Assembly (NCBI RefSeq): GCF_004137685.1
Contig: NZ_QYBB01000034.1
Span: 1 to 47,004 of the forward strand
Source of the DNA: Lichenibacterium minor
GTDB lineage: Bacteria > Pseudomonadota > Alphaproteobacteria > Rhizobiales > Beijerinckiaceae
Direction of reading: 5' to 3'
DNA: 47,004 bases
The notes below the pieces were generated by a model. It was given only the letters and a program-made list of their open reading frames with translations, was not told the DNA's origin and ran no database searches. Both the position numbers and the translations under genes were made by a program. This document shows positions 7,492 through 16,251 of this stretch, in pieces (within the stretch, counting starts at the first letter, position 1; each line of letters opens with the position of its first letter).

Positions 7492-9120
7492 TTAGGCGAC
7501 CTCGACCGCCCCGAGCTTCATCAGCCAGAACAGGCTGCGCGTCGTCCGCCCCGCTTCATCACCGAACTGAGTGCACAAGCCCGCGCAGGTCACCCCGGCG
7601 CCCTCGTAAAGTGCTTGGACGAGCCTCTGCATGCCGCCAGCATCGAGCAGGAGATCACTTTGAGCCCTGAGGATCGGCGATCCGGTGCCCATGCGGAAAC
7701 GCGCGCGCCAGTCCGGGTGTAGGCGCAGCAAAGCGCCGGTGTCGAATCTTCGGGAAGCGAACCCGGAGAAGACCCTGAATGGGTCGGGGTGGAGTGGATC
7801 GTCGACGGCCGAACTGTCCGACGCCCCTTCGGCATTTCTACGATCGTCCAGTTCGGCCCAAAGTTCGCGATAGGCTGCGATCACGACGCGCCAATCGAAC
7901 AGCGCTTCGGCTCTCCGGCGTCCGGCCTCGCCCATCCGGCTCCGTAAAACAGGGTCCGCACCGAGCGCGACGACTGCCCGTGTGACGGCGTCGACGTCGA
8001 CGCTCGTAGCCTGCGCCGCGTCCATCAGGGAACGGTTGTAGGGACGGCCGCCCAGACCCGCGGCGAGCCCGATCTCCCGGCCCGCGCCGGCAGGCGCCAT
8101 GGTGGTCGGGACGAGGAAGCCTGTAACGCCGTCCACCACTGTATCGCGGTAACCGTCCCAGTCCGTGGCGACCACCGGCAGGCCGCTCGCCATGGCTTCG
8201 ACCAGCGTCAAGCCGAAAGTCTCTTGGATGTTGTCGGTCAAGGATATGAAGACGTCGGCGGCCTCGTAGACGTCGCCGCGCCCGGCGCCCGACACCGAGC
8301 CGATGTGATGATGGACCACGGAAGCGCTCGCTTCGCGCGCCAGCGCGGCCGTGGCTTCCGCGACCGCGTCCGACGGGAACCATCCGGCTTGCAGCAGGTG
8401 GATCGGTCGGCCGGAATCGCTCCGGGCGCGCTCCAGAGCCTGGAACATTGGGAGCGGGTGGGCCTTGGAACTGAAATTCAGCCGGCCGAGGAACAAGACC
8501 GCCAAGGCGTCGGGCGGGATGCCCAGCTTGGCCCGCAACCCGGTCGCGGCGAAGCGATCGCGTTTTGCTGGCCGAAACGTGGCGGTGTCGACGCCGAGCG
8601 GGATGACGGGGAACTGCAGCCGCGGCTCCGGCAGGGCGCCGCCGCGCGACGCCAGGAAATCGGTCCAGCCTTCCACCATGCGTTGGACCGCGTCCCTCGA
8701 AGCGCGTGAGGTGCAGATCAGCGCATCCCACGGCTCGGTCGGAGCGAAGATGAGGTCGCGCATGTGTGCGCTCAGCCCGGCCCCGGTCAGCGAGTGGTGG
8801 ACGCCGCAGATCGCGTAGCGTGCAGCGCCTGCCGACCGACGAAGCCAGAACGCATCGGCTTGCGGCACGGAAAAGTACATCGCGCACCGGTTGATGTCGT
8901 CAGCGCGCTCGATCTCCGTCATCGGCACGTCGGCCCGCGCCGCCTCATCGCGCAGCGCCACTCTGACATCTTCCTTGTCGGTCCTGAACCGCAGTTCGGC
9001 GGGCCGCGCATAGTCTAAGAATGCCCTGACGAACCCCTGTGTCGCGGAGTGGATGCCGTAAACCTTTCCGTCCACCGGCGCCGCGAAGGTTTCGTTGAGG
9101 AAGAGGGTCGGGTAGATCAA
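7492..9120 (-). CDS. GT4-family glycosyltransferase with C-terminal extension
   Basis: 542 residues, longer than a typical GT4 enzyme of 350-420. The N-terminal GT-B domain holds RYAICGVHHSLTG and WDALICTSRASRDAV. The donor domain holds VLFLGRLNFSSKAHPLP and the retaining EX7E motif, E300 to E308 in ETFGLTLVEAMASGLPVV, followed by DWDGYRDTVVDGVTGFLVPT. After about residue 410 a further 130 residues (HPDPFRVFSGFASRRFD, then LFWLMKLGAVEV) form an added domain. The gene at 20139 has the same layout and motifs, so these are paralogues. It lies 33 bp after the acyltransferase at 10272, probably one operon. Donor sugar unknown. Confidence 0.85.
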   Translation of the reverse strand: MIYPTLFLNETFAAPVDGKVYGIHSATQGFVRAFLDYARPAELRFRTDKEDVRVALRDEAARADVPMTEIERADDINRCAMYFSVPQADAFWLRRSAGAARYAICGVHHSLTGAGLSAHMRDLIFAPTEPWDALICTSRASRDAVQRMVEGWTDFLASRGGALPEPRLQFPVIPLGVDTATFRPAKRDRFAATGLRAKLGIPPDALAVLFLGRLNFSSKAHPLPMFQALERARSDSGRPIHLLQAGWFPSDAVAEATAALAREASASVVHHHIGSVSGAGRGDVYEAADVFISLTDNIQETFGLTLVEAMASGLPVVATDWDGYRDTVVDGVTGFLVPTTMAPAGAGREIGLAAGLGGRPYNRSLMDAAQATSVDVDAVTRAVVALGADPVLRSRMGEAGRRRAEALFDWRVVIAAYRELWAELDDRRNAEGASDSSAVDDPLHPDPFRVFSGFASRRFDTGALLRLHPDWRARFRMGTGSPILRAQSDLLLDAGGMQRLVQALYEGAGVTCAGLCTQFGDEAGRTTRSLFWLMKLGAVEVA

Positions 9121-9153
9121 GGTGCATCTCGATGTTTGGAGGGCACGTGCCGC

Positions 9154-10272
9154 TCACGCGAGCGAGGGGCTTCGCCGAGGCGCGTCCCGTTCCCGCCGGC
9201 CCCGCTTCAGCCGGAGAGCCGGCCGTTCGACCAGGTGCCAGGACAGGACCGCGCAAACGAGCGCGACCGCGACGTCGACCAAGGTCAGCCACCAGAAGTT
9301 GGACGCGTCGAGCCACCGGCTCAGCGTCAGCATCTGGATCGGGAAGGCGTAGAGGTAGGTGCCGTAGGACAGGTCGCCGCAGCGGCGGTAGGCGTGGCTG
9401 AACAGCAGGCGAGACCGGCCGATTTCGATGGCGGTGAACCCGATCAGGAGGGTCGTGAGGGTGAACCTGAGTTCGGTGACCGGGATGAACGCGATGGCCG
9501 AGACCAGGACGGCTGCGGCCGCGGCTCGGGCCGCCCCGGTCGACGGCCCGCTGGCCGCGTAGGCGGCCCCGGAAAAGAACACCATGAAAAACCGGATAAC
9601 GTGGACGCCGCTGAACGAGGCGAGCGTGTCGGCGCCGGACGGTAGCAGCGCGGGAAACGCGCGCTGCACCACGAAAGCCGCCGTCCACACCAGCGCCGAT
9701 CCGGAAAAGCATGCCCGCCTCAAACACGGCCTCGGGCCGATCAGCTTGTAGGCGACCAGCAACACTAGATAGCATAGGATCTCGTACTTCAGGGTCCAGA
9801 TCGGGACGTCGACGGCGGGCCAGCGAGATTCGGCGAGGACCGCCGGGAGCTGGAACTGCGTCGGGGTGAACAGGATCGCGACGTTGTGGAATAGGTAGCG
9901 GCGGGTTTCGGGATCGCCCCAGTATGCCGAGACCGACAGGGTCGTGACGGCCGCGCCGAACAGCAGGCACGCGACGGTGTTTACGACCGCGCCCGGATAG
10001 ATGCGCAGGGCCCGAGACGACAGGAAACGCGCGGCGCGGGGGTCCGCGTCGAGGCTCTGGTAGACGAGATAGCCGCTGAGGGCGAAGAAGACATAGAGGC
10101 CCGCATCGGCGAGCTTGGGGCCGAAGGGGCCGAGTGACGGCTGCCCATACCCTGCCAGCGTGTAGCCGGCGATATTCTGCTGGTGTGCCAGGAGGACCGT
10201 CAGGGCAGCGATGAGGCGTACTGCGTCGAAAGAGTTGCTACGGTCCGGTTCGGCACCTCGGTTCTCGCTCAT
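9154..10272 (-). CDS. OafA-type membrane acyltransferase (acyltransferase 3 family)
   Basis: An inner-membrane protein of about 372 residues with about ten hydrophobic segments. It would transfer an acyl group such as acetyl from the cytoplasm to a glycan. Family signs are NSFDAVRLIAALTVLLAH near the N-terminus with the motif histidine, VFFALSGYLVYQSL, SSRALRIYPGAVV, VPIWTLKYEILCYLV, and the terminal LVERPALRLKR block. I chose ATG 10272 (MSENRGAEPDRSNSFDA), with AGGGAG just before it, over a longer frame open to 10380. It pairs with the similar gene at 15087. It lies between a GT-C-like membrane protein and a GT4 gene on the same strand. Confidence 0.9.
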   Translation of the reverse strand: MSENRGAEPDRSNSFDAVRLIAALTVLLAHQQNIAGYTLAGYGQPSLGPFGPKLADAGLYVFFALSGYLVYQSLDADPRAARFLSSRALRIYPGAVVNTVACLLFGAAVTTLSVSAYWGDPETRRYLFHNVAILFTPTQFQLPAVLAESRWPAVDVPIWTLKYEILCYLVLLVAYKLIGPRPCLRRACFSGSALVWTAAFVVQRAFPALLPSGADTLASFSGVHVIRFFMVFFSGAAYAASGPSTGAARAAAAAVLVSAIAFIPVTELRFTLTTLLIGFTAIEIGRSRLLFSHAYRRCGDLSYGTYLYAFPIQMLTLSRWLDASNFWWLTLVDVAVALVCAVLSWHLVERPALRLKRGRRERDAPRRSPSLA

Positions 10273-10399
10273 GTGCTCCCTGTCGCGGTTGTGGCGCGGT
10301 CGGCCCCGCCGCGCGACCTTACCCCGGACTTGCGAGCCGCAGAAGCGAAAGGCGGCGGGGGCAGCGGCCCGGACCGACAATCGAGCCAGGTTCGACGGT

Positions 10400-11902
10400 T
10401 CACGGCACCGAGCACGCAGTCTCCGCGGCGTCGGCCGGCGGACGTATGCCTTCGGGCAGGGTCAGCCGGAGCAGGGGAGCGGCCGAGTCGCCTGGCTCGA
10501 GCAGGCAGCCCGCGGCGTGTCGTCGTTGTGCCGCCTGAACGGCCTCAAGGAACGCCCGCTGAGTCGCCGACCTCCGCTCCCGGTCCGCGCGGCGCGGGTC
10601 GGCTTTTCCCGACAGACCGTAGCGGGACCCCGTGTCGGCATCGGCAGCGTAGGCGATCAGGAAGGCCCCCAACGCCAGGGCTGCCGCATAGGGGCTGAGC
10701 CGGGGGGACAGTGGCGACGCTTCCAGCAGCAGCGCGCCGACCGCCGTGAGAACGGCGACTTTCTGGACGAACCAATAGCGCCCGAAGGTCGTCAGGATGC
10801 CGGTGTCGCTCGCCGCGAGCCCCCGCATGGGGCCGAGCGTGACGAGAACTACGAAGGAGTACACGAAGGCGGCGCCCACCAGTGTTGCCGCGAAGGCCAC
10901 CACGGGGCGCTGCCGATTGCCGGCTGCAAGGCCGATCACGAGCGCTGCGGCGGCCGCCGCAGCCGCGTAGAGTGTGGTGGGGGCCAGCCCCGCTCCGGCG
11001 GCCGGCAGGGCGTCGAGCACCGCTTGACGCGCCGGTGAGCCGAGAAGGGCTTCGAGGAAGCCGCGGTCAAGCAGAAACAGGCCGGCCCTCCAAGCGGCAT
11101 CCAACACCTGCGGGGCGCCGATCCCGGACCCGCCGCCCATCTGCGGTGCGGTGACGGCGGCGAGGAGCGCCGCGGCCAAGCCCGCCGCCGCGAGGAGCGC
11201 CGCATTAACCGCGGTGGCGGCCATCCCCCGGCGCCACGACACAGCGGCCGCCACGGCGTTGAACGGCGCTGTTGCGACCGATAGCGGATTGGCGAGTGCG
11301 CAGGGAACAAGCAACGCCGACCAAAGGGGCGACACCCGCGGGCGCTCCGCTGCCGCGGCCGCCGCGGCCAACAGCCCGGTGAACAGGAAGACCGGGATCA
11401 TGCTGGACCAGTTCTGGTAGTCCGGCGACAGTATCAGGGAAAGGTCGCTGAGCGGCATGGCGGCGATCCACACTGCGAGCAGCACCCGCTTGCGAGGATC
11501 GGGGATCACCGCCGCGAAGGCGGGAAGGCTCGGCACGGCCGTCATGGCGGCGTAGAAGACGACCGCCATGGTTTGTAGCCCCGCTGGCAGCAGCGGGAGG
11601 CTGAAGAACGCGAAGCTGACCAGGAAGATGATGTTGGGCGCCAGGCTGATGTTGTCTGGGTATATATGGAACAGCGATCCCCGTCCGGCGAAGAAGTCAT
11701 TGAAGATCAGAACGTCGTCCCAGACCAGCAGCGGCGCTGTGACGGCCACCGCGTTGCGCATGACACAGATCAGAAGGCATGCGGCAAACGTGAAAAAGAA
11801 CCACCGCACGCTTGCCCGCTCCAGGACGAGGGATAGACCGAGACCGCGCGGGCCGTCGGGTCGCGGCACGATATGCGATGCCGCTCCCCACGAACAGCGC
11901 AT
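10400..11902 (-). CDS. Polytopic membrane protein, possibly a GT-C-type glycosyltransferase
   Basis: About 500 residues with some ten to twelve hydrophobic segments spread along the chain. After the first membrane segment (VRWFFFTFAACLLICVM) there is a loop with acidic LLVWDDVLIFNDFF, as in GT-C enzymes that use polyprenyl-linked sugars. A second periplasmic-looking stretch holds LSLILSPDYQNWSSMIPVF. The soluble tail has one cysteine pair (AGCLLEPG and AETACSVP). No close family is recognised, and the GT-C assignment rests only on topology and the early acidic motif. ATG 11902 and GTG 11917 are both possible. It is divergent from the FkbH-like gene and upstream of the acyltransferase at 10272. 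Confidence 0.55.
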   Translation of the reverse strand: MRCSWGAASHIVPRPDGPRGLGLSLVLERASVRWFFFTFAACLLICVMRNAVAVTAPLLVWDDVLIFNDFFAGRGSLFHIYPDNISLAPNIIFLVSFAFFSLPLLPAGLQTMAVVFYAAMTAVPSLPAFAAVIPDPRKRVLLAVWIAAMPLSDLSLILSPDYQNWSSMIPVFLFTGLLAAAAAAAERPRVSPLWSALLVPCALANPLSVATAPFNAVAAAVSWRRGMAATAVNAALLAAAGLAAALLAAVTAPQMGGGSGIGAPQVLDAAWRAGLFLLDRGFLEALLGSPARQAVLDALPAAGAGLAPTTLYAAAAAAAALVIGLAAGNRQRPVVAFAATLVGAAFVYSFVVLVTLGPMRGLAASDTGILTTFGRYWFVQKVAVLTAVGALLLEASPLSPRLSPYAAALALGAFLIAYAADADTGSRYGLSGKADPRRADRERRSATQRAFLEAVQAAQRRHAAGCLLEPGDSAAPLLRLTLPEGIRPPADAAETACSVP

Positions 11903-11990
11903 TCGTCGGCGTCGCACCGGTTGACCGTCGTCGGCGCGCCCCTATGGTGCCGCAGCCCCCGCGACCAGGGGTTCGGCCGGAGCGCTCGCC

Positions 11991-13826
11991 TTGAATTTGG
12001 GTCTTGACCACGGGCCGCGTGACGCCGCCGTACGGGAGCCGGTCCGCCTCGTGGTTTGGGATCTCGACGAGACGTTTTGGCGTGGAACGCTGACGGAAGG
12101 CGGCATCACGGAACACCTTACCGAGGCCGAAGCCGCGGTGCGGCAACTGGCGCAGCGCGGTATCGTCAGCTCGATCTGTTCCAAGAACGACCACCGAGCC
12201 GTCGAGGCCGTGTTGGTCGGCCGGGGCTTGTGGGACTTCTTCGTCTTCCCAAGCATCGACTGGAGCGCGAAAGGCCCCCGCGTCAAGGCCATCGTCGAGG
12301 CCGTTCAGCTTCGCCCGGAAACGGTGCTTTTCATCGACGACAGCGCGACGAACCGCGCCGAGGTGGCAGCGGCGGTGCCCGGCATCCGCGTGATAGACGA
12401 GCGCGCCGTGGTGGCGCTGTTGGGCGACCCACTATTGGCTGGCAAGGAAGACCGCGACCTGTCGAGGCTCCAGCACTACCGTCTGCTGGAGCGCCGCGGC
12501 CGCGAAAGGCGCCGACAGGCCGGCGACGGCCGAGAGTTCCTGCGGGCGAGCGCTATCCGGGTCGAGATCGACCACGACGTCGAGGTGCACCTCGACCGCG
12601 CGGTCGAGATCGTCAACCGCACCAACCAGCTCAATTTCACGAAAGTGCGCCTCCCCGAGGATCGCGACGCGGCGCGCGAAGCCCTGCGGGCACAGCTCCA
12701 TGCCACCTCGGGACGGCGCGCCGCCGTCGTGAAGGTGAGCGACCGCTTCGGCGACCACGGCATCGTCGGCTTCTGGATGATGGACGGAATCTGGGTCGAG
12801 CCCTACCTCATCCACTTCGCCTTCTCGTGTCGCATCCTCGGCCTGGGCGTCGAACAATGGGTGTACGAGAGGCTCGGCCGGCCCCGCCTCGACGTGGTGG
12901 GTGACGTCGTCGCAACCCTCGACGCGTCCCCCGACTGGATTAATAAGCTCGACCTCACGGGCGGCGGCGAGCCCACCGCGATCGCGTCGCCCCGCCGTGT
13001 GCGGCTGCGGGGCGGCTGCGAGCTTGAAGTCCTGCGACATTTTTTCGCCTTCTCGACACCCCACGTGTCGTCCGAGTTCGTGTTTCCGCGCGACGGCCAG
13101 ACGGTGTGGGCCAGCCACGTCGCGACGCTGTTCGACCAGCCTGGCGCGTGCACTCAGGAGGGCGCGGCCGCGCTGGCGGACATCGGTTTCAGGTCCGATG
13201 ATCTGGCGTCTTCGTTCCTCGCCGCGGCCGAGGAGTCAGCCTGCTTAGTTCTGAGCAATTCGGCTGACTCCCAAGTGCCGCTGTTTCGCCATCGCGCGCT
13301 CGGGATCACCGTGCCCGTAAAGCTCTTCGGGATCGACCTGACGCGCCCCGTCGATGAGGGAGCGGTGGCAGACTTCTGCGACGCCAACGGGCTCGCGGGG
13401 GAGCGGGCCGCAGCTTTCAACGGGTGGGTCAGCACGCTCGTCCGCAATTGGGAGCACGTCCCCTTCGCCGCCATCGATTGGCCGGCGCAGTACGATCGGC
13501 TCGCCCGCGCGGTGCCGGCCGGGAGCCTGCTCGTGCTGATCCTACCCCTCACCTTCGCCAACACGGCCGACGGCGGAACGGTGGAGTTTCCTGAGCAGGC
13601 GACCGTCAACGGATTGTTGCGGGACTTGGCGAGCCGTTTTCCGAACGTCTCTGTGGTCGACACAGCGGAGTGCGTCCGCTCGCGCGACGAACTGCGCAAG
13701 CTGTCCCACCTCCATTTCGCGCGGGACGTGTATCATCGGCTCTATCGGCGCATCCTGAAGGTCCACGCGGACTGGCGCGTCGGGCGCGAGGAGGGCGCGG
13801 TTTACACCCCGGACATCATCGGCTAA
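11991..13826 (+). CDS. FkbH-like HAD-superfamily protein with C-terminal SGNH-like domain
   Basis: 611 residues. The N-terminal half is an FkbH-type HAD domain (subfamily IIIC): VVWDLDETFWRGTL (D24 and D26), SSICSKNDHRAVE and VLFIDDSATNRAEV supply the catalytic motifs. It is followed by RAVEIVNRTNQLNFTKVRL and FGDHGIVGFWMM, typical of FkbH. In polyketide systems FkbH loads a glyceryl-phosphate-derived unit onto a carrier protein. The C-terminal half (about 330-611) has LLVLILPLTFANTADG and SHLHFARDVYHRLYRRI, which I read as an SGNH-hydrolase-like domain. No carrier protein gene is visible. The TTG at 11991 with GGAG upstream is the only start near the DxD motif. The next gene starts right at the stop, so they form one operon. 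Confidence 0.85.
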   Translation: MNLGLDHGPRDAAVREPVRLVVWDLDETFWRGTLTEGGITEHLTEAEAAVRQLAQRGIVSSICSKNDHRAVEAVLVGRGLWDFFVFPSIDWSAKGPRVKAIVEAVQLRPETVLFIDDSATNRAEVAAAVPGIRVIDERAVVALLGDPLLAGKEDRDLSRLQHYRLLERRGRERRRQAGDGREFLRASAIRVEIDHDVEVHLDRAVEIVNRTNQLNFTKVRLPEDRDAAREALRAQLHATSGRRAAVVKVSDRFGDHGIVGFWMMDGIWVEPYLIHFAFSCRILGLGVEQWVYERLGRPRLDVVGDVVATLDASPDWINKLDLTGGGEPTAIASPRRVRLRGGCELEVLRHFFAFSTPHVSSEFVFPRDGQTVWASHVATLFDQPGACTQEGAAALADIGFRSDDLASSFLAAAEESACLVLSNSADSQVPLFRHRALGITVPVKLFGIDLTRPVDEGAVADFCDANGLAGERAAAFNGWVSTLVRNWEHVPFAAIDWPAQYDRLARAVPAGSLLVLILPLTFANTADGGTVEFPEQATVNGLLRDLASRFPNVSVVDTAECVRSRDELRKLSHLHFARDVYHRLYRRILKVHADWRVGREEGAVYTPDIIG

Positions 13827-15083
13827 GTGGCGAAACGATCAGCCCCGGCCGGACCCTCGATGACACAACGCAGCTACTTGTTCATCCATCAGAACATGCC
13901 AGGGCAGTTCTTGCATCTCTGCTTATACCTACGTGATCGGGGGCATAGAGTCGCTTTCATCACGAAAAACAAGCAAAACATGATAGGCAACGTCACCAAG
14001 GTGATGTATGAGCTCAGCCGCAAGCCCCGAGAGGACCAGCATCCCTATTTGGTGTCCACTGAGGAAGGCGTCTTGCACGGCCAAGCGGTTTATAGGTCGA
14101 TTAAGAACCTCGAGTCCAAGGGCTTCCGGCCGGACGTGGTCGTCGGCCATTGCGGCTGGGGCGAGACGATGTTTGTGAAGGACGCTCTTCCTGACGTGCC
14201 GCTGCTCAATTACTTCGAATTTTACTACAATGCCATCGGTCAGGACATGAACTTCGACCCCGAATACCCGGCGGCCGTCGATGGGACCCTGAGGGCGAGA
14301 GTGATGAATTCGATCTCCCTTTTGGCCGCGGCGTCCGGCGATTGGGGGATGACGCCGACGCAGTGGCAGTACAGCACGCACCCGACCAGCATCCAATCGC
14401 GTATGTCGGTGATGCATGAGGGCGTCGACACCCAGGCGATCGGCCCCAAGCCGGACGCTGTCTTCGTCACCGAGAGCGGCAAGGAACTGAGGGCGGGCCA
14501 GAAGATCGTCACGTTCGTATCTCGTAACTTGGAGCCTTATCGGGGCTTCCACGTGTTCATGCGTGCGATACCCGAGATCCAGCGCCTCCATCCCGACGCC
14601 GAAATCCTCATCGTCGGGATGGAAGGTGTTAGCTACGGGGTGAAGCTGCCCGAGGGAGACAGTTACAAGAAGCGCATGCTGGCGGAGGTCTCGTTTGACG
14701 CGTCCCGGGTCCACTTCACGGGTTACCTCCAGCCCCCCCAATTTCGGGCCGCGATGCACGTCTCCATGGCGCACATCTATCTGACCTACCCCTTCATCTT
14801 GTCCTGGTCTCTCGTGGAGTCGATGGCGAGCGAGTGCCTTATAATCGGCTCCAAGACCGCGCCCGTCGAAGAAGTGCTCACTGATGGCCAGACCGGCCTG
14901 CTCGTCGATTTCAAGGATCACATGGCACTCGCGACCCGCGTGGGCGAGGCCTTATCGCAGCCCGAAAGCTTCAAACAAATCCGGCAGAATGCTCGGCGTA
15001 TGGCCGTGCGCGAGTTCGACCTGAGATCCGTTTGTCTGCCGCGCCAACTCGGCCTCATCGACAGCCTCATCGGGCGGCGTTGA
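13827..15083 (+). CDS. GT4-family glycosyltransferase
   Basis: A GT-B glycosyltransferase of 407-418 residues. It opens with SYLFIHQNMPGQFLHLCLYL, has DVVVGHCGWGETMFVKD and LLNYFEFYYNAIGQDMNF in the acceptor domain, and VTFVSRNLEPYRGFHVFMRA in the donor domain. In place of a standard EX7E motif it has YPFILSWSLVESMASECLII, so the first Glu is replaced; this variant is seen in one GT4 branch. The GTG at 13827 directly abuts the preceding stop, and ATG 13860 (MTQRSYLF) is an equally good start. Composition is a little less GC-rich than its neighbours. The operon continues into the acyltransferase at 15087. Confidence 0.87.
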   Translation: MAKRSAPAGPSMTQRSYLFIHQNMPGQFLHLCLYLRDRGHRVAFITKNKQNMIGNVTKVMYELSRKPREDQHPYLVSTEEGVLHGQAVYRSIKNLESKGFRPDVVVGHCGWGETMFVKDALPDVPLLNYFEFYYNAIGQDMNFDPEYPAAVDGTLRARVMNSISLLAAASGDWGMTPTQWQYSTHPTSIQSRMSVMHEGVDTQAIGPKPDAVFVTESGKELRAGQKIVTFVSRNLEPYRGFHVFMRAIPEIQRLHPDAEILIVGMEGVSYGVKLPEGDSYKKRMLAEVSFDASRVHFTGYLQPPQFRAAMHVSMAHIYLTYPFILSWSLVESMASECLIIGSKTAPVEEVLTDGQTGLLVDFKDHMALATRVGEALSQPESFKQIRQNARRMAVREFDLRSVCLPRQLGLIDSLIGRR

Positions 15084-15086
15084 CTT

Positions 15087-16193
15087 TTGCCGAACGTGGC
15101 GAATGAGGACGGTCCCGCCGCTGGCCGGCGAAATTCGTTCGACGCGCTGCGGATTGCAGCTGCCCTGTGCGTCTTCTTCGGTCACCAGTGTGAACTCGCG
15201 GGCAGGCCCGAGCTGACCCTGGGCCCGCTCGGCATCACGCTGTCGAACATCGGGCTCTTCGTTTTCTTCGCGGTGAGCGGCTACCTCGTGGCGCAGAGCC
15301 TCGCGCGGGAGCCGCGACCGGCCAATTTCCTGGCAGCGCGCGTGTTGCGCATCTACCCCGGCGCAGCCGCCAACGCCCTGTTCTGCGTGGCGCTCGGGGG
15401 CGCGGTCACGACGCTGCCTCCGGGCGCCTATTGGTTTGACGGGCGGACCTGGGCCTACCTCATCCACGGGGCCGCGATCCTGCTCCCGCCGACGCGCCTC
15501 GAGCTTCCCGGCGTTTTCGCCGACGCGCGATGGGCCAGCGTCGACACACCGATCTGGACGCTGAAATACGAGCTGCTCTGCTATCTCGGCTTGCTCGCCC
15601 TGGGCACGTTTTCGAGCTTGCTCGGGATCCGTCCGAAACGGCCCCTGATCGCCGGCGCGGTGATCCTCCTGCTCGGCTACTTGTGGCGCATCTCCGCCGG
15701 GCCCGCGCCCGATGCCGAAGTTTTCTACGCCGACGTGAACGGCTTCAACCTGCTTCGCTTCGGCATGATCTTCTGCGCGGGGGCGCTCTATGCGGCGGTG
15801 GAGGACGACCTGAGCCGTCTGCGTCTGGCGCTGGTCACGGCGGCCCTGGTGGCCTTGGCGCCGACCCCCGAGGCGACTCGCGCGGGATTGCTGCTACTCG
15901 CGGTGCCGCTGTCGATCGAGATCGGGCGCAGCCCCCTGCTGTTCAGCCGCCGCTATCGCGCCTTCGGGGACCTGTCCTACGGGCTCTACCTTTACAGCTA
16001 CCCAATGCAGGTTCTGGCCGTCACGCGGCTTCCCCGAGGGTTTGGCTTCTGGGCCGAGACCTTCGCCGCTTTGAGCGCCGCGGGCGTCCTCGCGGCCCTG
16101 TCCTGGACCTTCGTCGAGCGGCCTGCGCTCAGGCTGAAGTTCCGCGCCCTGGCGCACGACTCTCCCGGTCTTGAGGCCGAATCCAGCGCGTGA
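15087..16193 (+). CDS. OafA-type membrane acyltransferase (acyltransferase 3 family)
   Basis: 368 residues, polytopic. Key segments are NSFDALRIAAALCVFFGHQCE, VFFAVSGYLVAQSLARE, AARVLRIYPGAAANALF, VDTPIWTLKYELLCYLGLL, FGDLSYGLYLYSYPMQVL and FVERPALRLKFR. These match the gene at 10272 block for block, so the two are paralogues that probably acylate different positions or glycans. The start is TTG 15087, with GTG 15096 as an alternative. Only 3 bp separate it from the upstream glycosyltransferase stop, which implies co-transcription with it and the FkbH-like gene. Confidence 0.9.
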   Translation: MPNVANEDGPAAGRRNSFDALRIAAALCVFFGHQCELAGRPELTLGPLGITLSNIGLFVFFAVSGYLVAQSLAREPRPANFLAARVLRIYPGAAANALFCVALGGAVTTLPPGAYWFDGRTWAYLIHGAAILLPPTRLELPGVFADARWASVDTPIWTLKYELLCYLGLLALGTFSSLLGIRPKRPLIAGAVILLLGYLWRISAGPAPDAEVFYADVNGFNLLRFGMIFCAGALYAAVEDDLSRLRLALVTAALVALAPTPEATRAGLLLLAVPLSIEIGRSPLLFSRRYRAFGDLSYGLYLYSYPMQVLAVTRLPRGFGFWAETFAALSAAGVLAALSWTFVERPALRLKFRALAHDSPGLEAESSA

Positions 16194-16251
16194 TAGCCAC
16201 CCGCAGGCGGAGCCACGGCGGATCGAACGTGTCCGCTGAGGGCGAGACAAT

